Assembly: GCA_004551945.1 (NCBI GenBank) | Contig: SFPN01000004.1 | Span: 1 to 64,000 of the forward strand | DNA: 64,000 bases | DNA from: Clostridiales bacterium | GTDB lineage: Bacteria; Bacillota; Clostridia; Oscillospirales; Oscillospiraceae | Reading direction: 5' to 3' | Part shown: one piece after another, positions 14,821 to 23,572 of the stretch | Position numbering within the stretch: the stretch's first letter is position 1 | Layout of the letters: every line of letters starts with the position of its first letter | Translations under genes and position numbers: made by a program | Notes under the pieces: model-generated | The model's input: only the letters and a program-made list of their open reading frames with translations | What the model was told of the DNA's origin: nothing | Databases searched by the model: none

Positions 14821-16104
14821 ATGCTCCCAATCACCCAACGAACCCTGGCCCCCGGCGTAACGCTCCGGGTGGTCCAGACGAAAAAATTCAAAACCTCCAT
14901 GCTCTCCGCCACCTTTCTGGCCCCACTGACGGAGGAAACCGCCTCCCTTAACGCCCTGCTGCCCCAGGTTCTGCGCCGGGGCACCCAGGACCACCCGGAT
15001 ATGGAGGCCCTGTCCGCCGCCCTGGACGATCTGTACGGCGGCGGCATTGAGCCCATCGTCCGCAAAAAAGGGGAGGTCCAGTGTGTCGGCTTCTGGGGCA
15101 GCTTCCTGGACGACGCCTTCGTGCCTGGTGACTCTCATATTCTGGAGTCTGCCGCCGCCCTGCTGGGAGAGCTGATCCTTCGCCCTGCCGGGGAAGGGGA
15201 GGCCTTTGTCCCCGCCTATGTGGACAGCGAGAAGGCCAACCTGATCGACCAGATCCGGGGAGAAGTCAACGATAAGCTGCAATACTCCCTCTCCCGCCTG
15301 CGCAGCCTCATGTGCCAGGGGGAGGCCTACGGCATCCACAAGCTGGGCTCTGAGGCCCAGGCCCAGGCCATCACCGGCCAGGCCCTCTATGCCCGCTACC
15401 GGCAGCTGCTGGAAACTGCCCCCCTGCATCTCTACTACTGCGGCTCGGCAGAGCCTGACCGGGTGGAAGCGGCCTTCCGGGCCGCCCTCACCGGCCTGCC
15501 CCGGGGCCAGCGCCAGCCGGCACCTGTCACCCAAAGCATCGCCGCCCCGGCCGGAGAGGTCCGCCGGTTTACCGACCGGCTGGACGTAACCCAGGGCAAG
15601 CTCACCATAGGCTTTCGTGTGGGCGGCGGTTTCCGGGAGAAGGAGGACGTGGCCAGAGCCATGCTCTTTAACGCCATCTACGGTGGCAGCACCAACTCCA
15701 AGCTCTTCCTGAACGTGCGGGAAAAGCTGTCTCTATGTTACTTTGCCAGCTCTTCCCTGGTTCTCAGCAAGGGGGGCCTGCTGGTTTACTCCGGGGTGGA
15801 GTTTTCCAACTTCCAGAAAGCGGAGGAGGAGATTCTGGCCCAGCTGGCAGCCTGCCAGGAGGGGAAGATTACGAAAGAGGAACTGGAATCTGCCCGCCGC
15901 TCGGTAATGAGCAGTCTCCGGACCTCCCTGGACGCCCAGGGGCGGCTGGAGGAGTACTGGCTGGGCCGTTTTGTCACCGGCACCGGCTTCACCCCGGAGG
16001 AGCTGGCGGCAGCGGTGGAAGCCGTTACCCTGGACCAGGTGGTGGAGATGGCCCGCCAGGTCCGGCTGGACAGCGTGTACACTTTGCGAGGAAGGGAGGA
16101 CTAA
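14821..16104 (+). CDS. ymfF: M16 peptidase-like protein YmfF (non-catalytic partner)
   Basis: A 427-residue pitrilysin-family protein. It lacks the HxxEH zinc motif at the place where active M16 enzymes have it, as expected for the inactive half of a YmfF-YmfH pair. The second half has the family's GFRVGGGFREKEDVARAMLFN and YGGSTNSKLFLNVREKLSLCYFA segments. ATG at 14821 with AAAGGAGGG 6 nt upstream. Some annotations link homologues to EF-P modification, but the function is not settled. It is followed after 4 nt by its active-site-bearing partner of identical length. Confidence 0.9.
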   Translation: MLPITQRTLAPGVTLRVVQTKKFKTSMLSATFLAPLTEETASLNALLPQVLRRGTQDHPDMEALSAALDDLYGGGIEPIVRKKGEVQCVGFWGSFLDDAFVPGDSHILESAAALLGELILRPAGEGEAFVPAYVDSEKANLIDQIRGEVNDKLQYSLSRLRSLMCQGEAYGIHKLGSEAQAQAITGQALYARYRQLLETAPLHLYYCGSAEPDRVEAAFRAALTGLPRGQRQPAPVTQSIAAPAGEVRRFTDRLDVTQGKLTIGFRVGGGFREKEDVARAMLFNAIYGGSTNSKLFLNVREKLSLCYFASSSLVLSKGGLLVYSGVEFSNFQKAEEEILAQLAACQEGKITKEELESARRSVMSSLRTSLDAQGRLEEYWLGRFVTGTGFTPEELAAAVEAVTLDQVVEMARQVRLDSVYTLRGRED

Positions 16105-16108
16105 GGCC

Positions 16109-17392
16109 ATGAAAAAGCGCATCTATGATCGGATCGGGGAGACCGTCTACGAGGAGACTCTGGAAAACGGCCTGCATGTTTTCGTGTTCCCCAAGCCGGA
16201 GTTCGGCAAGTTCTACGCCTTTTTCGCCACCCGGTACGGGGGGATGGACACCCGGTTCCAGCTGGGGGGCCAGTGGCTGGACACCCCCATGGGTATCGCC
16301 CACTATCTGGAGCATAAGATGTTCGACACCCCGGACGGCGGCAACGCCCTGCAGACCCTCTCGTCTGCCGGGGCGTCCCCCAACGCCTTCACCAGCAGCG
16401 CCATCACCGGCTACCACTTTGAGTGCACCGACCTTTTCTGGGAAAACCTGCGGACCCTGCTGGAGTTTGTCTCCGTGCCCTACTTCACTGAGGAGAGCGT
16501 CCAGAAGGAGCGGGGCATCATCGAGCAGGAAATCCGCATGATGGAGGATAACCCCAACCGCCAGTCCTTCCGGCTGCTGCTGGAGGCCCTGTATAAAAAC
16601 CACCCCATCCGCAACTCTGTGGCGGGCTCGGCAGAGTCCATTGCCCAGATTACGGCCCAGACCCTGTACCACTGCCACGAGGCCTTCTACACCCCCTCCA
16701 ACATGGTTCTCTGCGTTGCGGGGAATGTGGACCCGGAGGAGGTTTGTGACCTGGCCCGGGAGATCCTGCCCAGGCAGGCCAAGCCCTCCATTCCCCGGGA
16801 CTACGGCAGGGAAGAGCCCCGGCAGGTTCACCGCCGGGAAACCGGCAAGGTGATGGCGGTGGCCACCCCCCTGTTCCAGATGGGGATCAAGGTCCAGCCC
16901 GCCCAGGACGGCCCCAGCCGCCTGCGGCAGAAGCTTTTGGGCGACCTGACCTGCGAGGCACTGATGGGCTCCTCCAGCCCGCTGTACAGCAAGCTGTACA
17001 CCCAAGGTCTTATTAACGGCAGCTTTTACTGCACCTATATGGACTACCCCGGCTGCGCCTTCCTGGTGGCAGGCGGGGAGAGCCGGAACCCGGAGGCCGT
17101 GCGGGACGCCATTCTCCAGGAGGCGGCCCGGTTGGCGGAGGAAGGGCTGGATGACGGTCTGTTCCGCCGGCTGAAAAAGGCGGCCTACGGCACCTTTGTC
17201 CGCTCCCTGAACTCCTTTGAAAACCTCTGCGTGGAGCAGGCCCAGGCCTATTTTGAGGAGCAGGACCCCTGGACCTTCCCGGAGATCTACGATTCCATGA
17301 CCCGCCAGGACGCGGAGGACTTCCTGCGCACCTGGTTCCAGCCGGAGCAGACCACTCTCACGGTAATCCGGCCTGGGGAGGAGACGGCATGA
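16109..17392 (+). CDS. ymfH: M16 zinc peptidase YmfH
   Basis: A 427-residue M16 (pitrilysin) metallopeptidase. The inverted zinc motif HYLEH is near residue 69 (GIAHYLEHKMFDTPDG), with the downstream glutamates of the family in RGIIEQEIRMMEDNP. It probably forms a heterodimer with the preceding YmfF. ATG at 16109 after GGGAGG. The stop overlaps lgt in ATGA. Substrate unknown. Confidence 0.92.
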   Translation: MKKRIYDRIGETVYEETLENGLHVFVFPKPEFGKFYAFFATRYGGMDTRFQLGGQWLDTPMGIAHYLEHKMFDTPDGGNALQTLSSAGASPNAFTSSAITGYHFECTDLFWENLRTLLEFVSVPYFTEESVQKERGIIEQEIRMMEDNPNRQSFRLLLEALYKNHPIRNSVAGSAESIAQITAQTLYHCHEAFYTPSNMVLCVAGNVDPEEVCDLAREILPRQAKPSIPRDYGREEPRQVHRRETGKVMAVATPLFQMGIKVQPAQDGPSRLRQKLLGDLTCEALMGSSSPLYSKLYTQGLINGSFYCTYMDYPGCAFLVAGGESRNPEAVRDAILQEAARLAEEGLDDGLFRRLKKAAYGTFVRSLNSFENLCVEQAQAYFEEQDPWTFPEIYDSMTRQDAEDFLRTWFQPEQTTLTVIRPGEETA

Positions 17393-18264
17393 GCACCGTA
17401 ACCTTTCCCGGGCTGGGCCTGACCTTTGAGATGAACCGGGTGGCCTTCTCCATCGGGTCCTTCCATGTTTACTGGTACGGGGTCATTATTGCCATCGGCT
17501 TTGTGCTGGCCGCTGCCTTCTGCTGCTGGCAGTCCAGGCACTTCGGTCTGAAGCCGGACGACATTCTGGACCTGGTCCTGTTCGCCGGCCCCGGCGGCAT
17601 CATCGGGGCACGGCTGTACTACATTATCTTTAACCCCGACCTCTATCGAAACGCCGACGGCAGCCTGAACCTGAAGGCCTGCCTGTCCATCCACAGCGGG
17701 GGGCTCGCCATCTACGGCGGCATCATTGCCGGAACCCTGATCGCCTATCTGGTGGCCCGGTACAAGAAGATCCCATTTCCCGCCCTGGCGGACCTGTGCG
17801 CCTTCGGTCTGCTCATCGGCCAGATTGCCGGCCGGTGGGGAAACTTTGTCAACGCAGAGGCCTACGGCTCCGAGACCACCCTTCCCTGGCGGATGGGCAT
17901 CCAGGGGACTGTGGATGGCGTGCAGCGGTACATGGAGGTGCATCCCACCTTCCTCTATGAATCCCTGTGGAACCTGGTAGGGTTCTGTCTGCTGCTGTGG
18001 GTCCTGCACAAGGGCCTGCGGAAATTTGACGGTATGATGTTCCTGCTCTATGTGGCCTGGTACGGCTTCGGCCGGGGCCTGATTGAGGGCCTGCGGACGG
18101 ACAGCCTGTACTTTTTCTCCACAGGCATCCGCACCTCCCAAATGGTGGGCTTTGTCAGCTGCGCCGTGGCAGTGATCCTGCTGGTCTGGAATCTGCGCAG
18201 GCACCCCGATCCCCAAAATCTGTATGTCAACCGAATCAACAAAAACGGAGAGGAGACAAAATAA
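17389..18264 (+). CDS. lgt: Prolipoprotein diacylglyceryl transferase
   Basis: A 291-residue polytopic membrane enzyme that transfers diacylglycerol from phosphatidylglycerol to the lipobox cysteine of prolipoproteins. The Lgt signature [13 protein letters not shown] is present near residue 146, with [11 protein letters not shown] before it and [13 protein letters not shown] near the end. About seven membrane helices. It serves the several lipoproteins in this window. The ATG overlaps the ymfH stop; folD begins 2 nt after its stop. Confidence 0.97.
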   Translation: MSTVTFPGLGLTFEMNRVAFSIGSFHVYWYGVIIAIGFVLAAAFCCWQSRHFGLKPDDILDLVLFAGPGGIIGARLYYIIFNPDLYRNADGSLNLKACLSIHSGGLAIYGGIIAGTLIAYLVARYKKIPFPALADLCAFGLLIGQIAGRWGNFVNAEAYGSETTLPWRMGIQGTVDGVQRYMEVHPTFLYESLWNLVGFCLLLWVLHKGLRKFDGMMFLLYVAWYGFGRGLIEGLRTDSLYFFSTGIRTSQMVGFVSCAVAVILLVWNLRRHPDPQNLYVNRINKNGEETK

Positions 18265-18265
18265 C

Positions 18266-19108
18266 ATGGCAGCAATCGTATTGGACGGCAAGGCACTGGC
18301 CGCAAAGTGCAAGGAAGAGGTCAAGAAGGAGGCAGCCTCCCTGGCCCGCACCCCGGGTCTGGCCGTAATCATCGTGGGCAACAACCCCGCCAGCCGGGTC
18401 TATGTGAACAGCAAGCGAAAGGACTGCGAGGAGTGCGGCTTCCTCAGCGAGGAGTACGCCCTGCCTGAGGAGACCACCCAGGAGGAGCTCATCGCTCTCA
18501 TCCAGCAGCTCAACGAGAGAGCGGACATTGACGGCATCCTCTGCCAGCTGCCCCTGCCCCAGGGCATTGACGAGGAGGCGGTCCTCATGGCCATCTCCCC
18601 GGACAAGGACGTGGACGGCTTCCACCCCATGAACATGGGCGCTCTGCTGGTGGGCAAGGAGGGGTTCCTGCCCTGCACTCCCTACGGCATCATGGAGATC
18701 CTGGACGAGTACGGCATCGACCCCAAGGGTAAGCAGTGTGTGGTCATCGGCCGGTCCAACATCGTGGGCAAGCCCATGGCGCTGCTGCTGCTGCAGCGCC
18801 ACGGCACCGTGACCATCTGCCACTCCCGCACCAAGAACCTGGCGGAGGTCTGCCGCTCTGCCGACATTCTGGTGGCCGCTGTGGGCAAGGTGAACATCGT
18901 CACCGCCGACATGGTAAAGCCCGGCGCCGTGGTCATTGACGTGGCCATGAACCGCAACGAGGCTGGGAAGCTCTGCGGCGACGTGGACTATGCCGGAGCC
19001 AAGGAAGTGGCCTCCGCCATCACCCCCGTTCCCGGCGGCGTGGGTCCCATGACCCGGGCCATGCTCATGAAGAACACCCTGCTGGCAGCCAAGAAGCACC
19101 AGGGCTGA
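18266..19108 (+). CDS. folD: Bifunctional methylenetetrahydrofolate dehydrogenase/cyclohydrolase
   Basis: A 280-residue FolD that interconverts 5,10-methylene- and 10-formyl-tetrahydrofolate with NADP. Conserved parts: the active-site region [16 protein letters not shown] (Tyr and Lys), [22 protein letters not shown], the Rossmann segment [13 protein letters not shown] and [16 protein letters not shown] near the end. ATG 18266 follows GGAGAGGAG. Last gene of its operon; there is a fresh promoter at 19135. Confidence 0.98.
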   Translation: MAAIVLDGKALAAKCKEEVKKEAASLARTPGLAVIIVGNNPASRVYVNSKRKDCEECGFLSEEYALPEETTQEELIALIQQLNERADIDGILCQLPLPQGIDEEAVLMAISPDKDVDGFHPMNMGALLVGKEGFLPCTPYGIMEILDEYGIDPKGKQCVVIGRSNIVGKPMALLLLQRHGTVTICHSRTKNLAEVCRSADILVAAVGKVNIVTADMVKPGAVVIDVAMNRNEAGKLCGDVDYAGAKEVASAITPVPGGVGPMTRAMLMKNTLLAAKKHQG

Positions 19109-19134
19109 TTTTCCCCTGGAAACGGAAGAAGGAC

Positions 19135-19163
19135 TTGCCCCTTTTTACGGGATATGGTATAAT
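19135..19163 (+). promoter_or_regulatory. Promoter of the Asp23-family gene
   Basis: TTGCCC (19135-19140), a 17-bp spacer and an exact TATAAT (19158-19163) with extended TGG before it. 52 bp upstream of the start codon. Confidence 0.8.
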
Positions 19164-19214
19164 TATAAAAATAGGGCACAAAGCCTATCCTTTTCAGCAA
19201 CGGAGGATTCAACC

Positions 19215-19586
19215 ATGAGCGAAAGCAGAGAATACTACTCCCGCAGTGAACAGTACGGCGACGTATACATCTCCCAGGAGGTGCTGGAAATGATCGCCGG
19301 CGCCGCCGCAGTAGAGGTAGAAGGCGTCACCGGTCTGGCCGGCGGCAGCGTCAGCGACCAGCTGCTGGGCCGGAAAAAGCTGTCCAAAGGCATCAACGTC
19401 CTTTGGGAGTCCGACAATATTACCATTGACATTTCCATCCAGATCAAGTATGGCAGCATCATCCCTGAGGTTGCCAGGAAGGTACAGGAGGCCATCATCG
19501 CCAACGTGGAGGCCACCAGCGGCATGAAAGTAACCGCTGTCAACGTCCGGGTGGGCGGCGTAACCTTCGAGCAGACCGAGGAATAA
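19215..19586 (+). CDS. Asp23/Gls24 family envelope stress response protein
   Basis: A 123-residue Asp23/Gls24 (DUF322, YqhY-like) protein: GDVYISQEVLEMIAGAAAVEVEGV at the start and VNVRVGGVTFE at the end are typical. These proteins associate with the membrane or with fatty-acid synthesis control in Firmicutes; its exact role here is unknown. It is monocistronic, with its own promoter and a strong terminator (19603-19639), although its genomic place before nusB is conserved. Confidence 0.93.
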   Translation: MSESREYYSRSEQYGDVYISQEVLEMIAGAAAVEVEGVTGLAGGSVSDQLLGRKKLSKGINVLWESDNITIDISIQIKYGSIIPEVARKVQEAIIANVEATSGMKVTAVNVRVGGVTFEQTEE

Positions 19587-19602
19587 TCCCGGAAAAGACC
19601 AG

Positions 19603-19639
19603 GCAGGCCCGCAGGCAGAGCGCCGCGGGCCTGCTTTTT
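19603..19639 (+). terminator. Terminator after the Asp23-family gene
   Basis: A 10-bp GC-rich stem (19603-19612 with 19625-19634), a 12-nt loop and five T residues. Confidence 0.85.
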
Positions 19640-19684
19640 GCCCATTTCTATGCGAAACTTTTCCTAAAATTCAGCGGATAGGTC

Positions 19685-19712
19685 TTTCTTTTTTGCATAT
19701 TCGTTGTATAAT
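19685..19712 (+). promoter_or_regulatory. Promoter of the nusB-recN superoperon
   Basis: An exact TATAAT (19707-19712) with a weak TTTCTT (19685-19690) at 16 bp. The first transcribed base would be near 19719, giving a leader of about 93 nt. Confidence 0.6.
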
Positions 19713-19765
19713 GGATGGGTAAAGAAGCATTCTGCCCGCGCTGCGCGGCGCTTATACGACTCATT

Positions 19766-19792
19766 GAATATACAGCACGGCTCTGTATATTC
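19766..19792 (+). other. Perfect hairpin in the nusB leader
   Basis: GAATATACAG (19766-19775) pairs perfectly with CTGTATATTC (19783-19792) across a 7-nt loop, ending 7 nt before the ribosome site (TTGGAGG, about 19799-19804). A shorter GC hairpin lies just upstream (about 19737-19750). It is not followed by a T-run, so it is not a terminator. It could be a protein- or ribosome-sensitive leader element. Confidence 0.5.
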
Positions 19793-19811
19793 CACATTTG
19801 GAGGAACCAAC

Positions 19812-20300
19812 ATGACCAGATCAGCTGCGCGAGAGATCGCCATTCACTGCTCCTATTCCCTGGGCTTTTCTCACCAGTCTCCCGACGAGTTCCTGGAGGA
19901 ACGGATGGACAAGGAGAACTTTCTCCGCTGGGGAGAGGAAAACGCCCTGTATAAAGAGTATCCCAACGAGAAACAAATTCAGTATATTCGGGAGGTAGTC
20001 CGGGGGGTGGCCTCTCACGGGCCGGAGCTGGACCAGTATATTGCCCAGTACTCCAAGAACTGGACCTTCGCCCGGATTCCCCGCACCGCTGCCGCCATCA
20101 TGCGGGTCGCCATGTACGAGATTCTCTACATGCCCGCCATCCCCAAGGCCGCCGCCATCAACGACGCGGTGGAGATCGCGAAAAAGTACGAGGACGAAAA
20201 GGTTGTCTCCTTTATTAACGGCATTCTGGGCGCCTTTGTGCGGGCGGAATTTCCCGAGGAGGCCGGGCCCAAGGCAGAGCCTGCCCCGGAGGAGGCCTGA
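19812..20300 (+). CDS. nusB: Transcription antitermination factor NusB
   Basis: A 162-residue all-helical NusB. The opening TRSAAREIAIHCSYSLGF matches the RNA-binding arginine-rich N-terminus, and PKAAAINDAVEIAKKYEDEK followed by SFINGILGAF is the family's C-terminal signature. It works with NusE (S10) in rRNA antitermination. A Pro/Glu/Ala-rich tail of about 15 residues is extra. The ATG at 19812 follows GGAGGAAC. First gene of a tightly packed ten-gene run. Confidence 0.95.
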   Translation: MTRSAAREIAIHCSYSLGFSHQSPDEFLEERMDKENFLRWGEENALYKEYPNEKQIQYIREVVRGVASHGPELDQYIAQYSKNWTFARIPRTAAAIMRVAMYEILYMPAIPKAAAINDAVEIAKKYEDEKVVSFINGILGAFVRAEFPEEAGPKAEPAPEEA

Positions 20301-20302
20301 CC

Positions 20303-21247
20303 GTGGGTGCGGTATTGGGGCTGGACACCAGCAACTACACCACCTCCGCCGCCTGGTTTGACGGGGAGAAGGGGGACAACGCAGGAAAGCTCTTGGAGGT
20401 TCCCCAGGGTCAGCTGGGCCTGCGCCAGAGCGACGCCCTGTTCCAGCATGTAAAGCGCCTGCCGGAGATTGTAACCTCCCTGAAGGAAACCGGCCTGCCC
20501 CATACCCTGGAGGCACTGGGTGCCAGCACCCAGCCCCGGGAGGTGGAGGGGTCCTACATGCCCTGCTTCCTGGCCGGAGAGTCCCAGGCCAGGGTGATGG
20601 CTTCTGCCCTGGACCTGCCCTTTTATCCCTGCTCCCATCAGCAGGGGCACATCGCCGCCGCCGCCTGGTCTGCCGGGCGGATGGATCTTCTGGACCGTCC
20701 CCATCTGGTGTGGCACCTGTCCGGTGGCACCACGGAGCTGCTCCATGTGGTGCCCGACGGCGTTTTGGTGCGGGCCCAGTGCATCGGCGGCACCTCGGAT
20801 ATCTCCGCCGGTCAGCTCATTGACCGCACTGGTAAGAAGCTGGGTCTGGCCTTCCCCGCAGGAAAAGCGGTGGACGCCCTCTCCCTTCAGGCGGAGAAGA
20901 AGGAAAACTTCCGGGTGAAGGTAGGGGAGAGCACCTTCTCCTTTTCCGGCCTGGAAAACAAGATGAACGCCATGGCGGAGGGGGGAGCGTCCCCCGCCGA
21001 CATCTGCTGGTTCGTGCTCTCCTCCATTATCTGCGGGGTGGAGACCGCCACCCGCCAGGCCCTGGAGAAGTACCCCGGCCTGCCGGTGCTCTGCGCCGGG
21101 GGCGTGGCCTCCAACCAGCTGCTCCGCCAGACTATGGTGAAAAGCTGCGGCGCCGTCTTTGCGGAGCCCCGGTTTTCCACCGACAACGCCATGGGCGTCG
21201 CCATTCTCACCTGGCGGCGGCATAACAAGGAAAAACAGCATGACTGA
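20303..21247 (+). CDS. Divergent TsaD/Kae1-like (peptidase M22) paralogue
   Basis: A 314-residue ASKHA-fold protein related to TsaD, the tRNA threonylcarbamoyl transferase. It begins VLGLDTSNYTTS, has a metal-type motif H112-x3-H116 (SHQQGHIAAA), the phosphate loop HLSGGTTELL and C-terminal CAGGVASNQLLR and STDNAMGVA. It is shorter than TsaD (about 340) and lacks the usual segment after the first strand. A GTG start lies 2 nt after nusB, and its end overlaps xseA by 8 nt. Such second paralogues are found in clostridia. I would not call it tsaD itself; the function is unknown. Confidence 0.8.
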   Translation: MGAVLGLDTSNYTTSAAWFDGEKGDNAGKLLEVPQGQLGLRQSDALFQHVKRLPEIVTSLKETGLPHTLEALGASTQPREVEGSYMPCFLAGESQARVMASALDLPFYPCSHQQGHIAAAAWSAGRMDLLDRPHLVWHLSGGTTELLHVVPDGVLVRAQCIGGTSDISAGQLIDRTGKKLGLAFPAGKAVDALSLQAEKKENFRVKVGESTFSFSGLENKMNAMAEGGASPADICWFVLSSIICGVETATRQALEKYPGLPVLCAGGVASNQLLRQTMVKSCGAVFAEPRFSTDNAMGVAILTWRRHNKEKQHD

Positions 21248-22460
21248 ACCCATTTCTGTCACTGCCCTGAACCAATACGTCAAGCAGCTGCTGGACCGGG
21301 ACCGGCTTTTGTCCCAGGTGATGGTGCGCAGTGAGATTTCCAACTATAAAGTGTATCCGTCGGGCCACCACTACTTTACCCTCAAGGACGCGGAGAGCAG
21401 CGTCCGCTGCGTCATGTTCCGCCGGGAGGCTGCCTCCCTCCGATTCCGTCCGGAAAACGGGATGAAGGTGATTGTCTCCGGCCGGGTATCCGTGTTCCCC
21501 CGGGACGGCGCCTACCAGCTCTATTGCAGCCGGATGGTTCCCGACGGGGTGGGGGAGCTGGCCTTTGCCTTTGAACAGCTGAAAAACAAGCTGTACAAGG
21601 AAGGCCTCTTTGACCCTGCCCACAAAAAGCCCATTCCGGCCTTTCCCCACACCATCGCCCTGGTAACCTCCCCGGCAGGGGCGGCGGTGCGGGATATGAT
21701 CCGCATTCTGGGCGCCCGGTATCCCATGGCCAAGGTGCTGGTGGTGCCTGTCCGGGTCCAGGGAGAGGAAGCACCTGAGGAGATCTGCCGGGGACTGGAC
21801 CTGGTGAACGCCTGCCAGCTGGCAGACCTGATTATCACCGGCCGGGGCGGCGGCTCCATGGAGGATCTGTGGGCCTTCAACGATGAGCGGGTGGCCTGGG
21901 CCATTTACCGCTCTCAGATTCCGGTGATCTCCGCCGTGGGCCACGAGCCCGACGTGACCATTGCTGACTTCGTGGCGGATCTGCGGGCCTCTACCCCCTC
22001 CAACGGGGCGGAGCTGGCGGTGCCCAACCAGCAGGACCTGCGGGACACCCTGGCCCACTGGGACGCCCGCCTCCAAAAATCCATGGACCGGCACCTCCAG
22101 ACCCGGCGGGAGAAGCTGGGGCGGCTTCGGACCAGCCCCTTCCTCCAGTCCCCCCTGCGGGGGATTCAGGAAAAGCGCCTGCTTCTGGACTATCAGCAGC
22201 AGCGGCTGGCCCACGCCATGGAGAACACCGTGGGGGAGGAACGCCGGCGGCTGGGCCGTCTGGCCGCGTCCCTGGACGCCCTCAGCCCCTTTAAGGTTCT
22301 GTCCCGGGGTTATTCGATTACACAGACAGACGACGGTTCTGTCGTTTCTGAAATTCGGCAGGTGAACCCGGGAGACAAACTCCGGGTCCGGGTCTCTGAC
22401 GGGACCATCACCTGCACCGCAGAGGGAAAGGAGAAACACCAATGGCGGAAAAAAAGCTGA
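21240..22460 (+). CDS. xseA: Exodeoxyribonuclease VII large subunit
   Basis: A 406-residue XseA. An N-terminal OB-fold (SEISNYKVYPSGHHYFTLKD) is followed by the catalytic domain (TSPAGAAVRDM, GRGGGSMEDLWAFNDE, SAVGHEPDVTIADFVAD) and a coiled-coil region (about 275-360) that binds XseB. It degrades single-stranded DNA to oligonucleotides. ATG 21240 overlaps the preceding stop by 8 nt; the 3' end overlaps xseB by 19 nt. Confidence 0.97.
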   Translation: MTEPISVTALNQYVKQLLDRDRLLSQVMVRSEISNYKVYPSGHHYFTLKDAESSVRCVMFRREAASLRFRPENGMKVIVSGRVSVFPRDGAYQLYCSRMVPDGVGELAFAFEQLKNKLYKEGLFDPAHKKPIPAFPHTIALVTSPAGAAVRDMIRILGARYPMAKVLVVPVRVQGEEAPEEICRGLDLVNACQLADLIITGRGGGSMEDLWAFNDERVAWAIYRSQIPVISAVGHEPDVTIADFVADLRASTPSNGAELAVPNQQDLRDTLAHWDARLQKSMDRHLQTRREKLGRLRTSPFLQSPLRGIQEKRLLLDYQQQRLAHAMENTVGEERRRLGRLAASLDALSPFKVLSRGYSITQTDDGSVVSEIRQVNPGDKLRVRVSDGTITCTAEGKEKHQWRKKS

Positions 22461-22675
22461 CCTTTGAGCAGGCCATGGGCCGTTTGGAGGAGATTGTAGC
22501 CCAGTTGGAGTCCGGGGATCATCCCCTGGAGGACGCCCTTTCCCTGTATGAAGAGGGGGCCAAGCTCATGAAACAGTGCACCACCCTGCTGGACAAGGCG
22601 GAGCAGAAGGTCATGAAGCTGCGTACCGACAGCAGCGGAGAGCTCACCGAAGCCCCCTTTGCTCCAAAGGAGTGA
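22442..22675 (+). CDS. xseB: Exodeoxyribonuclease VII small subunit
   Basis: A 77-residue helical XseB, with LTFEQAMGRLEEIVAQLESG and PLEDALSLYEEGAKLMKQC, the standard family sequence. It wraps the XseA coiled coil to complete exonuclease VII. Its start lies inside the end of xseA, indicating coupled translation in fixed ratio. Confidence 0.97.
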   Translation: MAEKKLTFEQAMGRLEEIVAQLESGDHPLEDALSLYEEGAKLMKQCTTLLDKAEQKVMKLRTDSSGELTEAPFAPKE

Positions 22676-22679
22676 GAGT

Positions 22680-23552
22680 ATGGAAGTAACAACCCGTCTG
22701 GTCCAGGATCAGACTTTGATTGAAAACGCCCTGAAGGGTTATGCTGCCGCCTGGCCGGCCTATGGCCGCCAGCAGGAGGCCATGGCCTACAGCCTGCTCT
22801 CCGGCGGCAAACGCATCCGCCCGGTGCTGGTGCTGGAGGTCTGCCGCCTGTTCGGCGGAACGCCGGAGAAGGCCCTGCCCTTTGCCTGCGGCCTGGAGAT
22901 GGTTCACACCTACTCCCTCATTCACGACGACCTGCCCTGCATGGACGACGACGACTTCCGCCGGGGCAAGCCCACCAACCACAAGGTTTTTGGGGAGGCC
23001 TCGGCGGTTCTGGCCGGGGACGGCCTGCTTACCGCCGCCTTTGGGGTCCTCACCCAGGCGGAATTGTCCCCGGAGCAGATTTGCCGGGGAGTGGCCTGCC
23101 TGTCCCAGGCGGCAGGCCCTGCCGGTATGGTGGGGGGCCAGGTTCTGGACCTTCTGGGTGAGGGGAGAACCCTGACCTATGACCAGATTGTGGAGATCGA
23201 GTCCCTGAAAACCGGCTGCATGATTGAGGCTGCCGCCCGCCTGGGGGCCATTGCCGCCGGCAGCACAGAGGAACAGGAAGAGGCCGCTGCCGCCTATGCC
23301 CGCAAGATCGGCCTGGCCTTCCAGATCCGGGACGACGTGCTGGATGTGCTGGGGGACGAGGCGGAGCTGGGCAAGCCCATCGGCTCGGACCAGGAGAACC
23401 AGAAATCCACCTTCGTGGGTCTCAAGGGGGCGGAGGGCTGCCAGGCCCTGATCCGGACCCTGACAGAGGAGGCCGTGGGCTGCATCCGCCCCTATCCCGG
23501 CAGCGAGTTTCTCTGTGACCTGGCCGCGATGCTGGCAGGCCGGACCAAGTGA
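22680..23552 (+). CDS. ispA: Farnesyl/geranyl diphosphate synthase
   Basis: A 290-residue short-chain trans-prenyl synthase. The first aspartate-rich motif is DDLPCMDDDD and the second is in FQIRDDVLDVLGD; GGKRIRPVLVLE and GLEMVHTYSLIHDD are also typical. It condenses IPP with DMAPP to give farnesyl diphosphate for undecaprenyl and quinone precursors. ATG at 22680 with AAAGGAGTG upstream. It is followed by dxs, so both ends of the MEP/isoprenoid route are co-expressed. Confidence 0.96.
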   Translation: MEVTTRLVQDQTLIENALKGYAAAWPAYGRQQEAMAYSLLSGGKRIRPVLVLEVCRLFGGTPEKALPFACGLEMVHTYSLIHDDLPCMDDDDFRRGKPTNHKVFGEASAVLAGDGLLTAAFGVLTQAELSPEQICRGVACLSQAAGPAGMVGGQVLDLLGEGRTLTYDQIVEIESLKTGCMIEAAARLGAIAAGSTEEQEEAAAAYARKIGLAFQIRDDVLDVLGDEAELGKPIGSDQENQKSTFVGLKGAEGCQALIRTLTEEAVGCIRPYPGSEFLCDLAAMLAGRTK

Positions 23553-23572
23553 ACACGAAGGAGGACGTATCC

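Noticed and set aside
20303..21247. Naming the M22-family gene tsaD
   Set aside because: It is shorter than TsaD and lacks part of the usual N-terminal sequence; a second, true TsaD is expected elsewhere.
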